DNA of 20,694 nucleotides, taken from the NCBI GenBank assembly GCA_036396755.1, contig DASWKG010000001.1:1-20694 (forward strand), in the 5' to 3' direction. A program made the position numbers and the translations under genes. Positions 15,331-20,694 of this stretch are shown piece after piece (the stretch's first letter is position 1; every line of letters starts with the position of its first letter). The notes under the pieces were generated by a model. That model was given only the letters and a program-made list of their open reading frames with translations, was not told the DNA's origin and did no database searches. The DNA comes from DASWKG01 sp036396755. Its GTDB lineage: Bacteria; Actinomycetota; UBA4738; CALAEC01.

Positions 15331-15579
15331 GTGGACGCCACCCAGGTCATCTCGATCGCCGGCGCCGCCATGGTGCTCGGCGCGTTCGGCGCCCTGCAGT
15401 TCCGCAAGATGGCGCCCGCCGACACCTGGTACCTCGTCCTCAACCTCGTGGGCTCCGGCTGCCTGGCACTCGCCGCGGCGATGGAGGGCCTCTGGGCGTT
15501 CGTGACCCTCAACACGGTCTGGGGCCTCGTCAGCCTCCGGTCGCTGATCGTGCGGAAGGCGCCCGAGCCGTCCCGCTGA
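15331..15579 (+). CDS. Small membrane protein, CBU_0592-like family
   Basis: An 82-residue product starts at GTG 15331, 8 nt after the rpoD stop. It has three hydrophobic segments (~5-22, ~30-50, ~52-70). Its wording (VISIAGAAMVLGAFGALQFRKM, TWYLVLNLVGSGCLALAAAMEG, WAFVTLNTVWGLVSLRSLI) follows the pattern of the uncharacterised CBU_0592-type membrane family. The start sits so close to rpoD that read-through or coupled expression is likely. Function is unknown for the family. The C-terminus is short and basic. Confidence 0.7.
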   Translation: MDATQVISIAGAAMVLGAFGALQFRKMAPADTWYLVLNLVGSGCLALAAAMEGLWAFVTLNTVWGLVSLRSLIVRKAPEPSR

Positions 15580-15597
15580 GCCGGCGGCATCGGCTGG

Positions 15598-15603
15598 TAG
15601 ACT
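15598..15603 (+). promoter_or_regulatory. -10 box for the tRNA gene
   Basis: TAGACT ends 26 nt before the mature tRNA 5' end. It is the same hexamer as at 7362 and 16936. No clear -35 is seen at 16-18 bp upstream. Confidence 0.5.
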
Positions 15604-15629
15604 CGTTCGGTCGCCGCAGGGCGGCGCTT

Positions 15630-15702
15630 TCCGGGGTAGCTCAATCGGTAGAGCGGCCGGCTGTTAACCGGTAGGTTCCGAGTTCGAGTCTCGGCCCCGG
15701 AG
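15630..15702 (+). tRNA. tRNA-Asn (anticodon GTT)
   Basis: A 73-nt cloverleaf folds completely. The acceptor TCCGGGG pairs with CCCCGGA, the D-stem GCTC pairs with GAGC, and the anticodon stem GCCGG/CCGGT holds the loop CTGTTAA with GTT at 15663-15665. The T-arm is CCGAG-TTCGAGT-CTCGG, and the discriminator is G, as expected for Asn. CCA is not encoded. Confidence 0.97.
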
Positions 15703-15706
15703 CTCC

Positions 15707-16888
15707 TCAGGTTCGCGCGATGGCCCGCTCGAACGCGGGCCAGGCGCGCTCGATCATGTCGTCGGACGCGGTCAGCGAGATGCGGAAGTAGCCCGGCGTC
15801 TCGAGGAGGCCGCCCGGCATCACCAGGACCCCGTCATGGGCCAGTCGCTCGGTGAACGCCCAGTCGTCTGGGTCGGGGGAGCGGGGGAGCAGGTAGAACG
15901 TCGACTCGGGCGCGTGCAGCTCGTAGCCGCGCTCGCGGAGGCCTTCGACCATCAGGTCGCGCCGGCGCTGCAGGTGCTCGACGTCGACCGAGAGCGGCTC
16001 GAGGTCGCCCAGGGCGTGCTGCAGGATGGTGTTCGGGAAGGCCCATCCCGTGATCACCTGCGCCGCCAGGAACGCCGCCCGCATCCCCTCCTTGTCCTTC
16101 ATCCCCGGCGAGGGGACCACGTAGCCGACGCGGTGCCCCGGCGCGAGCAGCGTCTTGCCGAAGGTGTAGATCAGCAGGGTGTTCTCGTAGCGGGTGGCCG
16201 GGCTCACGAACTCGCGCCCGTCGAACACGATGCGGTTGTAGGCCTCGTCGGAGATCTGATACACGGGCCGGCCCTGCCGCTCCGAGGCCGCGCGGAGGAC
16301 GCCGGCGAGGCGGTCGAGCACCTCGGTGGGATAGATGCGGCCCGTGGGGTTGTGCGGGGTGTTGACCACCACGCCCCGGGTGCGGTCGGTGATGGCCGCC
16401 TCGATCGCGTCGACGTCGAGGTCGAACGTCTCCTCGTCCATCCGCACGCGGACGGCGTTCGCGCCCGCGGCGCGGATGAGCGGCTCGTACAGGAAGTGGG
16501 GCGGGCTGATGATGATGATCTCGTCGCCGGGGTCGGCGATCACCCGGAACGTCACGGCCAGGCCGCCGATGGCCCCGTTGGTCATGACCACGTCCTCGGG
16601 CTCCACCTCGAGGCCCAGCCGCTCGCGAACCGACTTGGCCACGACCTCCTGGGCCCAGGGCGCGCTCTGGGTGTACGCGAACCAGCTGGGGCTCTGCGGC
16701 GTGGCCCACTTCCGGATCGTCTCGACGTAGGCGTCGAGTGCCATCTCCTGGGGGTCGCCCGCGCGGAAGTCGGAGACGCCAGGGCCCGCCTCGCGGCGCC
16801 ACCGCTGTGAGGTGTCGAAGAACGCGGCCACCGGCCCGAAGATGGCCCCGATCTCCTCGATCTGCTTCGAGAACGCTCGTCCGCTCAT
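15707..16888 (-). CDS. Class I/II pyridoxal-phosphate aminotransferase
   Basis: The 393-residue product belongs to fold-type I PLP enzymes. Visible landmarks are TNGAIGGLAVTF near 103-114, Asn180 in NTPHNPTGR, Asp214 and Tyr217 in ISDEAYNRIVF, the Schiff-base Lys245 in YTFGKTLLAPGHRVGYV, and the substrate-carboxylate Arg369 in GYFRISL. All are in place, so the enzyme should be active. Length is normal for aspartate/alanine/aromatic-type members; the amino donor cannot be told from sequence alone. The ATG at 16888 follows a TAGGCT box by 8 nt, suggesting a leaderless mRNA. It diverges from the acyl-CoA dehydrogenase gene, with only 62 bp between start codons. Its 3' end is 4 nt from the convergent tRNA-Asn. 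Confidence 0.92.
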   Translation of the reverse strand: MSGRAFSKQIEEIGAIFGPVAAFFDTSQRWRREAGPGVSDFRAGDPQEMALDAYVETIRKWATPQSPSWFAYTQSAPWAQEVVAKSVRERLGLEVEPEDVVMTNGAIGGLAVTFRVIADPGDEIIIISPPHFLYEPLIRAAGANAVRVRMDEETFDLDVDAIEAAITDRTRGVVVNTPHNPTGRIYPTEVLDRLAGVLRAASERQGRPVYQISDEAYNRIVFDGREFVSPATRYENTLLIYTFGKTLLAPGHRVGYVVPSPGMKDKEGMRAAFLAAQVITGWAFPNTILQHALGDLEPLSVDVEHLQRRRDLMVEGLRERGYELHAPESTFYLLPRSPDPDDWAFTERLAHDGVLVMPGGLLETPGYFRISLTASDDMIERAWPAFERAIART

Positions 16889-16896
16889 GGGGCCAT

Positions 16897-16902
16897 AGCC
16901 TA
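16897..16902 (-). promoter_or_regulatory. -10 box for the aminotransferase gene, leaderless layout
   Basis: On the minus strand TAGGCT is followed by 8 nt and then the ATG at 16888. This fits a transcript starting at the codon. No -35 is evident. Confidence 0.5.
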
Positions 16903-16935
16903 GCGGCGCCGGGGTTGGAGCGCTGGCGGCCTGGA

Positions 16936-16941
16936 TAGACT
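16936..16941 (+). promoter_or_regulatory. -10 box for the acyl-CoA dehydrogenase gene, leaderless layout
   Basis: TAGACT is followed by 9 nt and then the ATG at 16951. TTGGAG at 16915-16920 is a possible -35, but the 15-bp spacer is short. The divergent aminotransferase -10 lies 33 bp away, so the two promoters share one short region. Confidence 0.5.
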
Positions 16942-16950
16942 GTCCGGGTC

Positions 16951-18702
16951 ATGGAGACCGTCGGCATCGTCGGCTGCGGCACGATGGGCTCGGGCATCGC
17001 CGCGGCGGCCGCGCGCGCGGGGCACGAGGTCGTCGTGCGGGTGCTCGACGAGGCGCATGAGGCCGTGGGGCGAGAGCGCGTGCGGGGCGCGCTGGCCGGC
17101 ACCTCGCGCGAGGACGCGCGGATCGACGAGGAGCTCGCCCGGGTCTCGTTCGTGATCGAGGCCGCGGGCCTCGCCGGCGCCGGAATGGTGATCGAGGCCG
17201 TTCCCGAGGATCTCGAGACCAAGCGGGCCGTCTTCGCCGAGCTCGGGGAGGCGTGCCGCGAGGACGCGGTGCTTGCGACGAACACCTCGTCCCTGCCGGT
17301 CATCGCGCTCGCGACGGCGAGCGGCCGTCCCGAGCGTGTGGTCGGGCTCCACTTCTTCAACCCGCCGCCGGTGATGAAGCTCGTGGAGCTGGTGGAGACG
17401 GTCGCGACCGCGGCCGACGCGAGCGCGCGGGCGCGCGGGTTCGCGGAAGCCCTGGGGAAGACGGTCGTCGCGTGCCGCGACCGCGCCGGGTTCATCGCGA
17501 ACGTGCTCTTGTTCCCGTACATCAACGAGGCCGTGCGGCTCCTCGACCAGGGCTACGCGACCCGCGAGGACATCGACACCGCGATGAAGCTCGGGGCCGG
17601 GCACCCGATGGGTCCCCTCGAGCTCGCCGACCTCATCGGTCTCGACGCGTGCATGCAGGTCATGCAGTCGCTCCACGCGCAGTTCCAGGAGCCCCGCTAC
17701 CTGCCCTCACCCGCGTTCCGCCACCTCGTGACGGCCGGGTTCACCGGGAGGAAGGCGGGCCGCGGCTTCTACACCTACGACGAGCCCAACAGTGGGCGAA
17801 CGGTCGAGGACGCGCGCGGCGGCTCCCAGCGGGAGGCGGCGGTCCCGAGTCGCGTGGTCGGGACGGTCGGCGTGGTCGGGACCGGCACGGTGGGCGCGGG
17901 GGTCGCCGAGGTGGCGGCGCGAGCGGGGTTCGACGTCGTTGCCTGGGGGCGGTCGGACGCCTCGATCGAACGCGGCCGTGCCGCCGTCGAGCGCTCGACC
18001 GGCAAGGCCCTCGAGAAGGGGAAGCTGGCGGAGCCCGACCGCGACGCGCTCCTGGGCCGCATCCGATGGACCACCGACCTCGGTGACCTCGGTCAGGCCG
18101 ACCTGATCGTCGAGGCGGTGGCCGAGGACCTCGACGTGAAGCTCGGCGTGTTCCGAGACCTCGGCAAGGTGGCCGCCGACCACGCGGTCCTCTCGACCGC
18201 GACCTCGTCGCTCGCCGTCGTCGACCTCGCGGCCGCGAGCGGGCGCATCGACCGCGTGCTGGGCCTCCACTTCTTCAACCCGGTCCCGATGATGAAGCTG
18301 GTCGAGGTGGTGACCACGGTGGGTACGTCCGAGGAGGCGGTGGCGACCGCGGTGGCCGCGGTCGAGCGGATGGGCAAGACCTGGGTCCCGTGCGGCGACC
18401 GCGCCGGCTTCATCGTCAACCGCCTGCTGTTCCCGTACCTGAACGACGCCGTGAGGATGCACGAGGACGGCTACGCGAGCCCCGAGGACATCGACGCGGC
18501 GATGACGCTCGGCGCCAACCACCCGATCGGCCCGCTCGCGCTCGTCGACCTGGTGGGCCTCGACGTGACGCTCGAGATCCTCCGCGCCCTCCACCGCGAG
18601 TCCGGCGAGCCGGGCTTCGCGCCCGCGCCGCTCCTCGAGCACATGGTCCAGGCGGGCTTCCTCGGCACGAAGTCGGGCCGCGGATTCCGGGCCGGCGCCT
18701 GA
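16951..18702 (+). CDS. Tandem-fused 3-hydroxyacyl-CoA dehydrogenase (two complete units)
   Basis: These enzymes oxidise L-3-hydroxyacyl-CoA with NAD+ in fatty-acid and aromatic-acid breakdown. The 583-residue protein is two full copies in one chain. Unit 1 (~1-283) has the NAD loop GCGTMG (8-13), His134 (LHFFNP), Glu146 (MKLVEL), and the C-terminal domain GFIANVLLFPYINEA to SGRKAGRGFYTY-type ending. Unit 2 (~303-583) has GTGTVG (310-315), His440, Glu452, GFIVNRLLFPYLNDA and TKSGRGF. The units are joined by a ~20-residue Ser/Arg-rich linker. The family ATNTSS motif is intact in unit 1 (Asn111) but reads STATSS in unit 2 (Ala417), so the second site may differ in substrate or rate. Comparable doubled forms occur in actinobacteria. 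No beta-oxidation partner gene is adjacent. Confidence 0.92.
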   Translation: METVGIVGCGTMGSGIAAAAARAGHEVVVRVLDEAHEAVGRERVRGALAGTSREDARIDEELARVSFVIEAAGLAGAGMVIEAVPEDLETKRAVFAELGEACREDAVLATNTSSLPVIALATASGRPERVVGLHFFNPPPVMKLVELVETVATAADASARARGFAEALGKTVVACRDRAGFIANVLLFPYINEAVRLLDQGYATREDIDTAMKLGAGHPMGPLELADLIGLDACMQVMQSLHAQFQEPRYLPSPAFRHLVTAGFTGRKAGRGFYTYDEPNSGRTVEDARGGSQREAAVPSRVVGTVGVVGTGTVGAGVAEVAARAGFDVVAWGRSDASIERGRAAVERSTGKALEKGKLAEPDRDALLGRIRWTTDLGDLGQADLIVEAVAEDLDVKLGVFRDLGKVAADHAVLSTATSSLAVVDLAAASGRIDRVLGLHFFNPVPMMKLVEVVTTVGTSEEAVATAVAAVERMGKTWVPCGDRAGFIVNRLLFPYLNDAVRMHEDGYASPEDIDAAMTLGANHPIGPLALVDLVGLDVTLEILRALHRESGEPGFAPAPLLEHMVQAGFLGTKSGRGFRAGA

Positions 18703-18706
18703 CATA

Positions 18707-18741
18707 GGCCGAAGGGCCTCCTCGGGAGGGGTCCTCCGGCC
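18707..18741 (+). terminator. Nested hairpin terminator after the fused dehydrogenase
   Basis: The outer 9-bp stem (GGCCGAAGG with CCTCCGGCC, one mismatch) encloses an inner perfect stem CCTCC-TCG-GGAGG. It starts 4 nt after the stop codon. There is no U-tract. Confidence 0.6.
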
Positions 18742-18778
18742 CTCGAGCCAGGGTCCCGGCGGGCCGACACCGTCCGGT

Positions 18779-19696
18779 ATGACCAGAACCTCCGGCCGCT
18801 ACCTCGCGGCGGTCGTGACAGCGACCGCGGGTTACTTCCTGCTCTCGACGCAGACGCAGGCGGTCTTCTACGACGCGGTCGGCCTCTCCGCGGCGGCGGC
18901 CATGCTGCTGGGCATCCGGCGGTATCGGCCCGAGCCGCAGACGGCGTGGCTCCTGCTGGCCTTCGGGGTCCTGGCCCTGGTCGCAGGGGACATCGTCTAC
19001 GGGGAGAGCCAGCCCGTCCCCTCGCCCGCGGACATGCTGTACATCAGCGGCTACGCGCTCCTCGTCCTCGGGATGATCGGCCTCATCCCCGGTCGCCGCC
19101 GGGAGCGCCCGGCGCCGAGCCTGATCGTGGCCGGATGCACGGCGGCCAGCGTCGGGCTCGTCTCGTGGATGTTCCTGCTCGCCCCGAGCAGCGCGGGGAT
19201 CGGTCTCTCGACGATGGCCGTCTCGGTCGGCTACCCCGTGCTCGACCTCGTGCTCATCGGAGCGCTGGTCCTCGCCATGCGGCGCGCCGGCGGCACCTCC
19301 TCCTTCCGGATCCTCGGCACCGCGCTCCTGCTCTTCCTGGTCGCGGACAGCGTGTTCGCGCTCCAGGACTTCGGGACCGCGTACGTGCTCGGGGGTACCG
19401 GGGACGCGCTGTGGCTCCTCGCCTACGGATGCTTCGGCGCCGCGCTGCTGCATCCCTCGGTGCGCGGCGGTCTTGCGATCGGATCGGTGGCCGTCGTGGG
19501 TCGCGGAGCCGTGACCGCCCTCGGCTCCCTGCGCTTCCGTTCGGTTATTGGGACCACCGGCCGCCTCGTACTGGGCCTCGCCGTGATCGCGCTGTTCCTC
19601 GGCGCGAGCCGGCAGTCGGTCGGAACGATCGTCCTCGCGGGTTCGTACGGGATGGTCGGCTCGCTGCTGATGCTGGGCGCCTCCTCCCGCGTGTAG
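18779..19696 (+). CDS. Multi-pass membrane protein like the sensor half of GGDEF/EAL proteins
   Basis: The 305-residue product has about ten hydrophobic segments. The wording of the first eight closely recalls the N-terminal membrane module of many actinobacterial diguanylate cyclases/phosphodiesterases: VAGDIVYGE, SPADMLYISGYALLVLGMIGLI, SVGYPVLDLVLIGALVLAM, LVADSVFALQDFGTAYV and GDALWLLAYGCFGAALLHPSV. In those proteins GGDEF and EAL domains follow. Here two more helices follow and the chain ends at SSRV with no cytoplasmic output domain. The ATG at 18779 has neither a clear Shine-Dalgarno sequence nor a -10 at leaderless distance, so the start is less certain. It may be a stand-alone membrane sensor or a remnant. 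What it senses is unknown. Confidence 0.7.
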   Translation: MTRTSGRYLAAVVTATAGYFLLSTQTQAVFYDAVGLSAAAAMLLGIRRYRPEPQTAWLLLAFGVLALVAGDIVYGESQPVPSPADMLYISGYALLVLGMIGLIPGRRRERPAPSLIVAGCTAASVGLVSWMFLLAPSSAGIGLSTMAVSVGYPVLDLVLIGALVLAMRRAGGTSSFRILGTALLLFLVADSVFALQDFGTAYVLGGTGDALWLLAYGCFGAALLHPSVRGGLAIGSVAVVGRGAVTALGSLRFRSVIGTTGRLVLGLAVIALFLGASRQSVGTIVLAGSYGMVGSLLMLGASSRV

Positions 19697-19713
19697 CGCA
19701 GACGCGCGAGGTC

Positions 19714-20142
19714 TCAGTCGAGGCAGAAGGTCTGGACCTCGACGACCCCGACCGGTTCGGCGAGAAGCGTGGCGGCCCAGATGGCCGCATCGTCTGAGCT
19801 GATGAAGTACACGGCGACCCGCTGAGTGCCGGCGGCGCCAAGCGCTTCGGCGGCCCCTTCATCGCACGAGATGTCCCCGATCGAGAACTCCACGCCGGCC
19901 TCGAGGTCGCGCTCGTCGGTCAGGTACTGGATCGCGTCCTCGAGATCGGACTCCTCGCCGACCGCAAGGTAGACGCCCCAGTACGTGCCGCCCTGCTCTG
20001 TGACCACGGGAGCGGGCTCCGCCGCCGGCTCGGTGGGGGAGGAGCTGGGACTCGGGCTCGTGTCCGACGCGCAACCGCCCGTCGACAACGCGAGGACCGC
20101 GAGCATCACGACGATGTGGCGAGGGATCTGCGTGTTCGGCAC
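19714..20142 (-). CDS. Small lipoprotein of unknown function
   Basis: The 142-residue product starts at GTG 20142. A short basic-hydrophobic leader ends in LSTGGC, so Cys24 is the probable lipidation site; the lipobox is acceptable but not ideal. A Ser/Pro/Glu/Ala-rich tether (SPSPSSSPTEPAAEPAP) leads to a small acidic domain (~48-142) with two Cys (DISCDEG and the penultimate-region TFCLD) that may pair. I do not recognise the domain; the pattern of the central part (YLAVGEESDLEDAIQYLTDERDLEAGVEFSIGDISC) suggests a small alpha/beta fold. TAGGGT lies 6 nt before the GTG, again a leaderless layout. It converges on the membrane protein gene with a 17-nt gap. Confidence 0.75.
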   Translation of the reverse strand: MPNTQIPRHIVVMLAVLALSTGGCASDTSPSPSSSPTEPAAEPAPVVTEQGGTYWGVYLAVGEESDLEDAIQYLTDERDLEAGVEFSIGDISCDEGAAEALGAAGTQRVAVYFISSDDAAIWAATLLAEPVGVVEVQTFCLD

Positions 20143-20148
20143 CCCGAG

Positions 20149-20154
20149 ACCCTA
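20149..20154 (-). promoter_or_regulatory. -10 box for the lipoprotein gene, leaderless layout
   Basis: On the minus strand TAGGGT is followed by 6 nt and then the GTG at 20142, so the mRNA should begin at or next to the start codon. No -35 was recognised. Confidence 0.45.
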
Positions 20155-20210
20155 TCAGCGGTGCGGGAATGGAACAAGGTGCGCCGGGTGCCGCGACCGG
20201 CGCCCGTTGC

Positions 20211-20216
20211 TACGGT
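20211..20216 (+). promoter_or_regulatory. Possible -10 before the short ORF
   Basis: TACGGT lies 16 nt before the ATG at 20233, with GGGAGG in between. A weak match without a -35. Confidence 0.25.
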
Positions 20217-20232
20217 TGGTCGGGAGGTGGGC

Positions 20233-20277
20233 ATGAGCGGCATGGTCATCAACCAGAACATCCGGCCGGACCGCTGA
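20233..20277 (+). CDS. Possible 14-residue peptide
   Basis: ATG 20233 is preceded by GGGAGG at a spacing of 5 and encodes MSGMVINQNIRPDR before TGA. A possible -10 (TACGGT) lies upstream. The start MVINQNI recalls the first residues of bacterial flagellins, so this could be a gene relic, a short peptide or chance. The quality of the ribosome site is the main reason to list it. Confidence 0.25.
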   Translation: MSGMVINQNIRPDR

Positions 20278-20308
20278 TCGCCCACGACCTAGGGCAATCA
20301 GGTTCGGT

Positions 20309-20337
20309 TTGCTCTCGCCACTCCTCAGGTCTACCGT
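20309..20337 (+). promoter_or_regulatory. Promoter of the ABM-like gene
   Basis: TTGCTC (20309-20314) and TACCGT (20332-20337) are separated by 17 bp. The transcription start is expected near 20344, giving a leader of about 28 nt that contains the ribosome site. Confidence 0.5.
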
Positions 20338-20371
20338 GACCATGGTCCGAGGAGGAGGAGGTGGTGGGGAC

Positions 20372-20668
20372 ATGTACGCACGGGTAACCACGATCCAGGG
20401 GCCGCCTGCGTCGGTTGACGAGTCGATCATCGTCACCAGGGAGAAGGCTCTCCCCCAGGCGCGCCAGATCCAGGGGTTCAAGGGGGCGCTGTCGCTCGTG
20501 GACCGCACGACGGGGAAGGGGCTCACGATCACGCTGTGGGAGAGCGAGGAATCCCTGCGGACCAGTGACGAAGCCGCCAGCCAGATCCGAAGCGACGCGG
20601 TTTCGGCGATCACCGGTGCCGAGATCGTCTCGGTGGAGCGATACGAGGTGGCGATCGACGAGCGGTAA
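20372..20668 (+). CDS. Small dimeric alpha/beta-barrel (ABM-like) protein
   Basis: The 98-residue product starts at ATG 20372, after a GGAGGAGGAGG run. An upstream in-frame ATG at 20309 would put the promoter inside the gene, so I rejected it. The order MYARVTTIQG (strand), ASVDESIIVTREKALPQARQI (helix), FKGALSLVDRTTGKGLTITLWESEESL (strands and turn), SDAVSAITGAEIVSVERYEVAI (helix and strand) matches the ferredoxin-like fold of the antibiotic biosynthesis monooxygenase (ABM)/EthD group. Members of this fold act as small monooxygenases, heme degraders or stress proteins. Neither substrate nor catalytic residues can be named here. It appears to be a single-gene unit. Confidence 0.7.
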   Translation: MYARVTTIQGPPASVDESIIVTREKALPQARQIQGFKGALSLVDRTTGKGLTITLWESEESLRTSDEAASQIRSDAVSAITGAEIVSVERYEVAIDER

Positions 20669-20694
20669 GGCGAACGCTGTCCGTGCCGTGTCAG

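Noticed and set aside
1..20694. CRISPR arrays, insertion sequences, integrases, prophage genes, riboswitches
   Set aside because: No repeat-spacer pattern, transposase or integrase motif, attachment-type repeat near the tRNA, or recognisable riboswitch core was seen on reading both strands.

Overview
The window is very GC-rich and almost fully coding. Several features suggest an actinobacterium: GTG starts, TANNNT-type -10 boxes with poor -35 boxes, terminator hairpins without U-tracts, a dgt-dnaG-rpoD gene order, and an MbcTA-like Xre/RES toxin-antitoxin pair. I read it as a chromosomal segment of a probably uncultured, deep-branching member of the Actinomycetota. This placement is inferred from gene content and not from a phylogeny. 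There are no insertion sequences, CRISPR arrays or phage genes, and no stretch over 300 bases lacks a gene.

Layout. 1-348: 3' part of an AlkA-type DNA glycosylase. 293-1224 (minus): Xre/MbcA-type antitoxin and RES-domain toxin. 1225-1443: divergent control region with a promoter and two perfect palindromes. 1444-2364: secreted protein of unknown function. 2486-5293: pyruvate, phosphate dikinase with an unusual charged insertion. 5420-7291: secreted M15-type zinc peptidase followed by a secreted beta-propeller/SPOR-like protein. 7375-7983: membrane-anchored DUF218 (SanA/YdcF) protein. 8006-11127: two divergent paralogous secreted Asp-box (BNR) proteins. 11211-15579: dGTPase, DNA primase, primary sigma factor and a small membrane protein. 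15630-15702: tRNA-Asn(GTT). 15707-16888 (minus): class I/II aminotransferase. 16951-18702: tandem-fused 3-hydroxyacyl-CoA dehydrogenase. 18779-19696: multi-pass membrane protein resembling the sensor half of actinobacterial GGDEF/EAL proteins, without the output half. 19714-20142 (minus): small lipoprotein. 20233-20277: possible 14-residue peptide. 20372-20668: small ABM-like ferredoxin-fold protein.

How the parts fit. The core is housekeeping: replication and transcription (dgt-dnaG-rpoD), tRNA-Asn, and central carbon and acyl-CoA metabolism. Around it lies an envelope and secretome set: M15 peptidase, propeller/SPOR protein, DUF218, two Asp-box proteins, the 1444 protein and a lipoprotein. 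The main regulatory theme is leaderless initiation. Several genes have a TANNNT box only 6-9 nt before the start codon. In two cases a strong upstream terminator hairpin fills the place where a -35 box would be. I did not find a clearly new multi-gene system. The best leads are this hairpin/-10/start layout, the operator-like palindromes at 1260-1365, the divergent Asp-box pair and the output-less sensor-like membrane protein.
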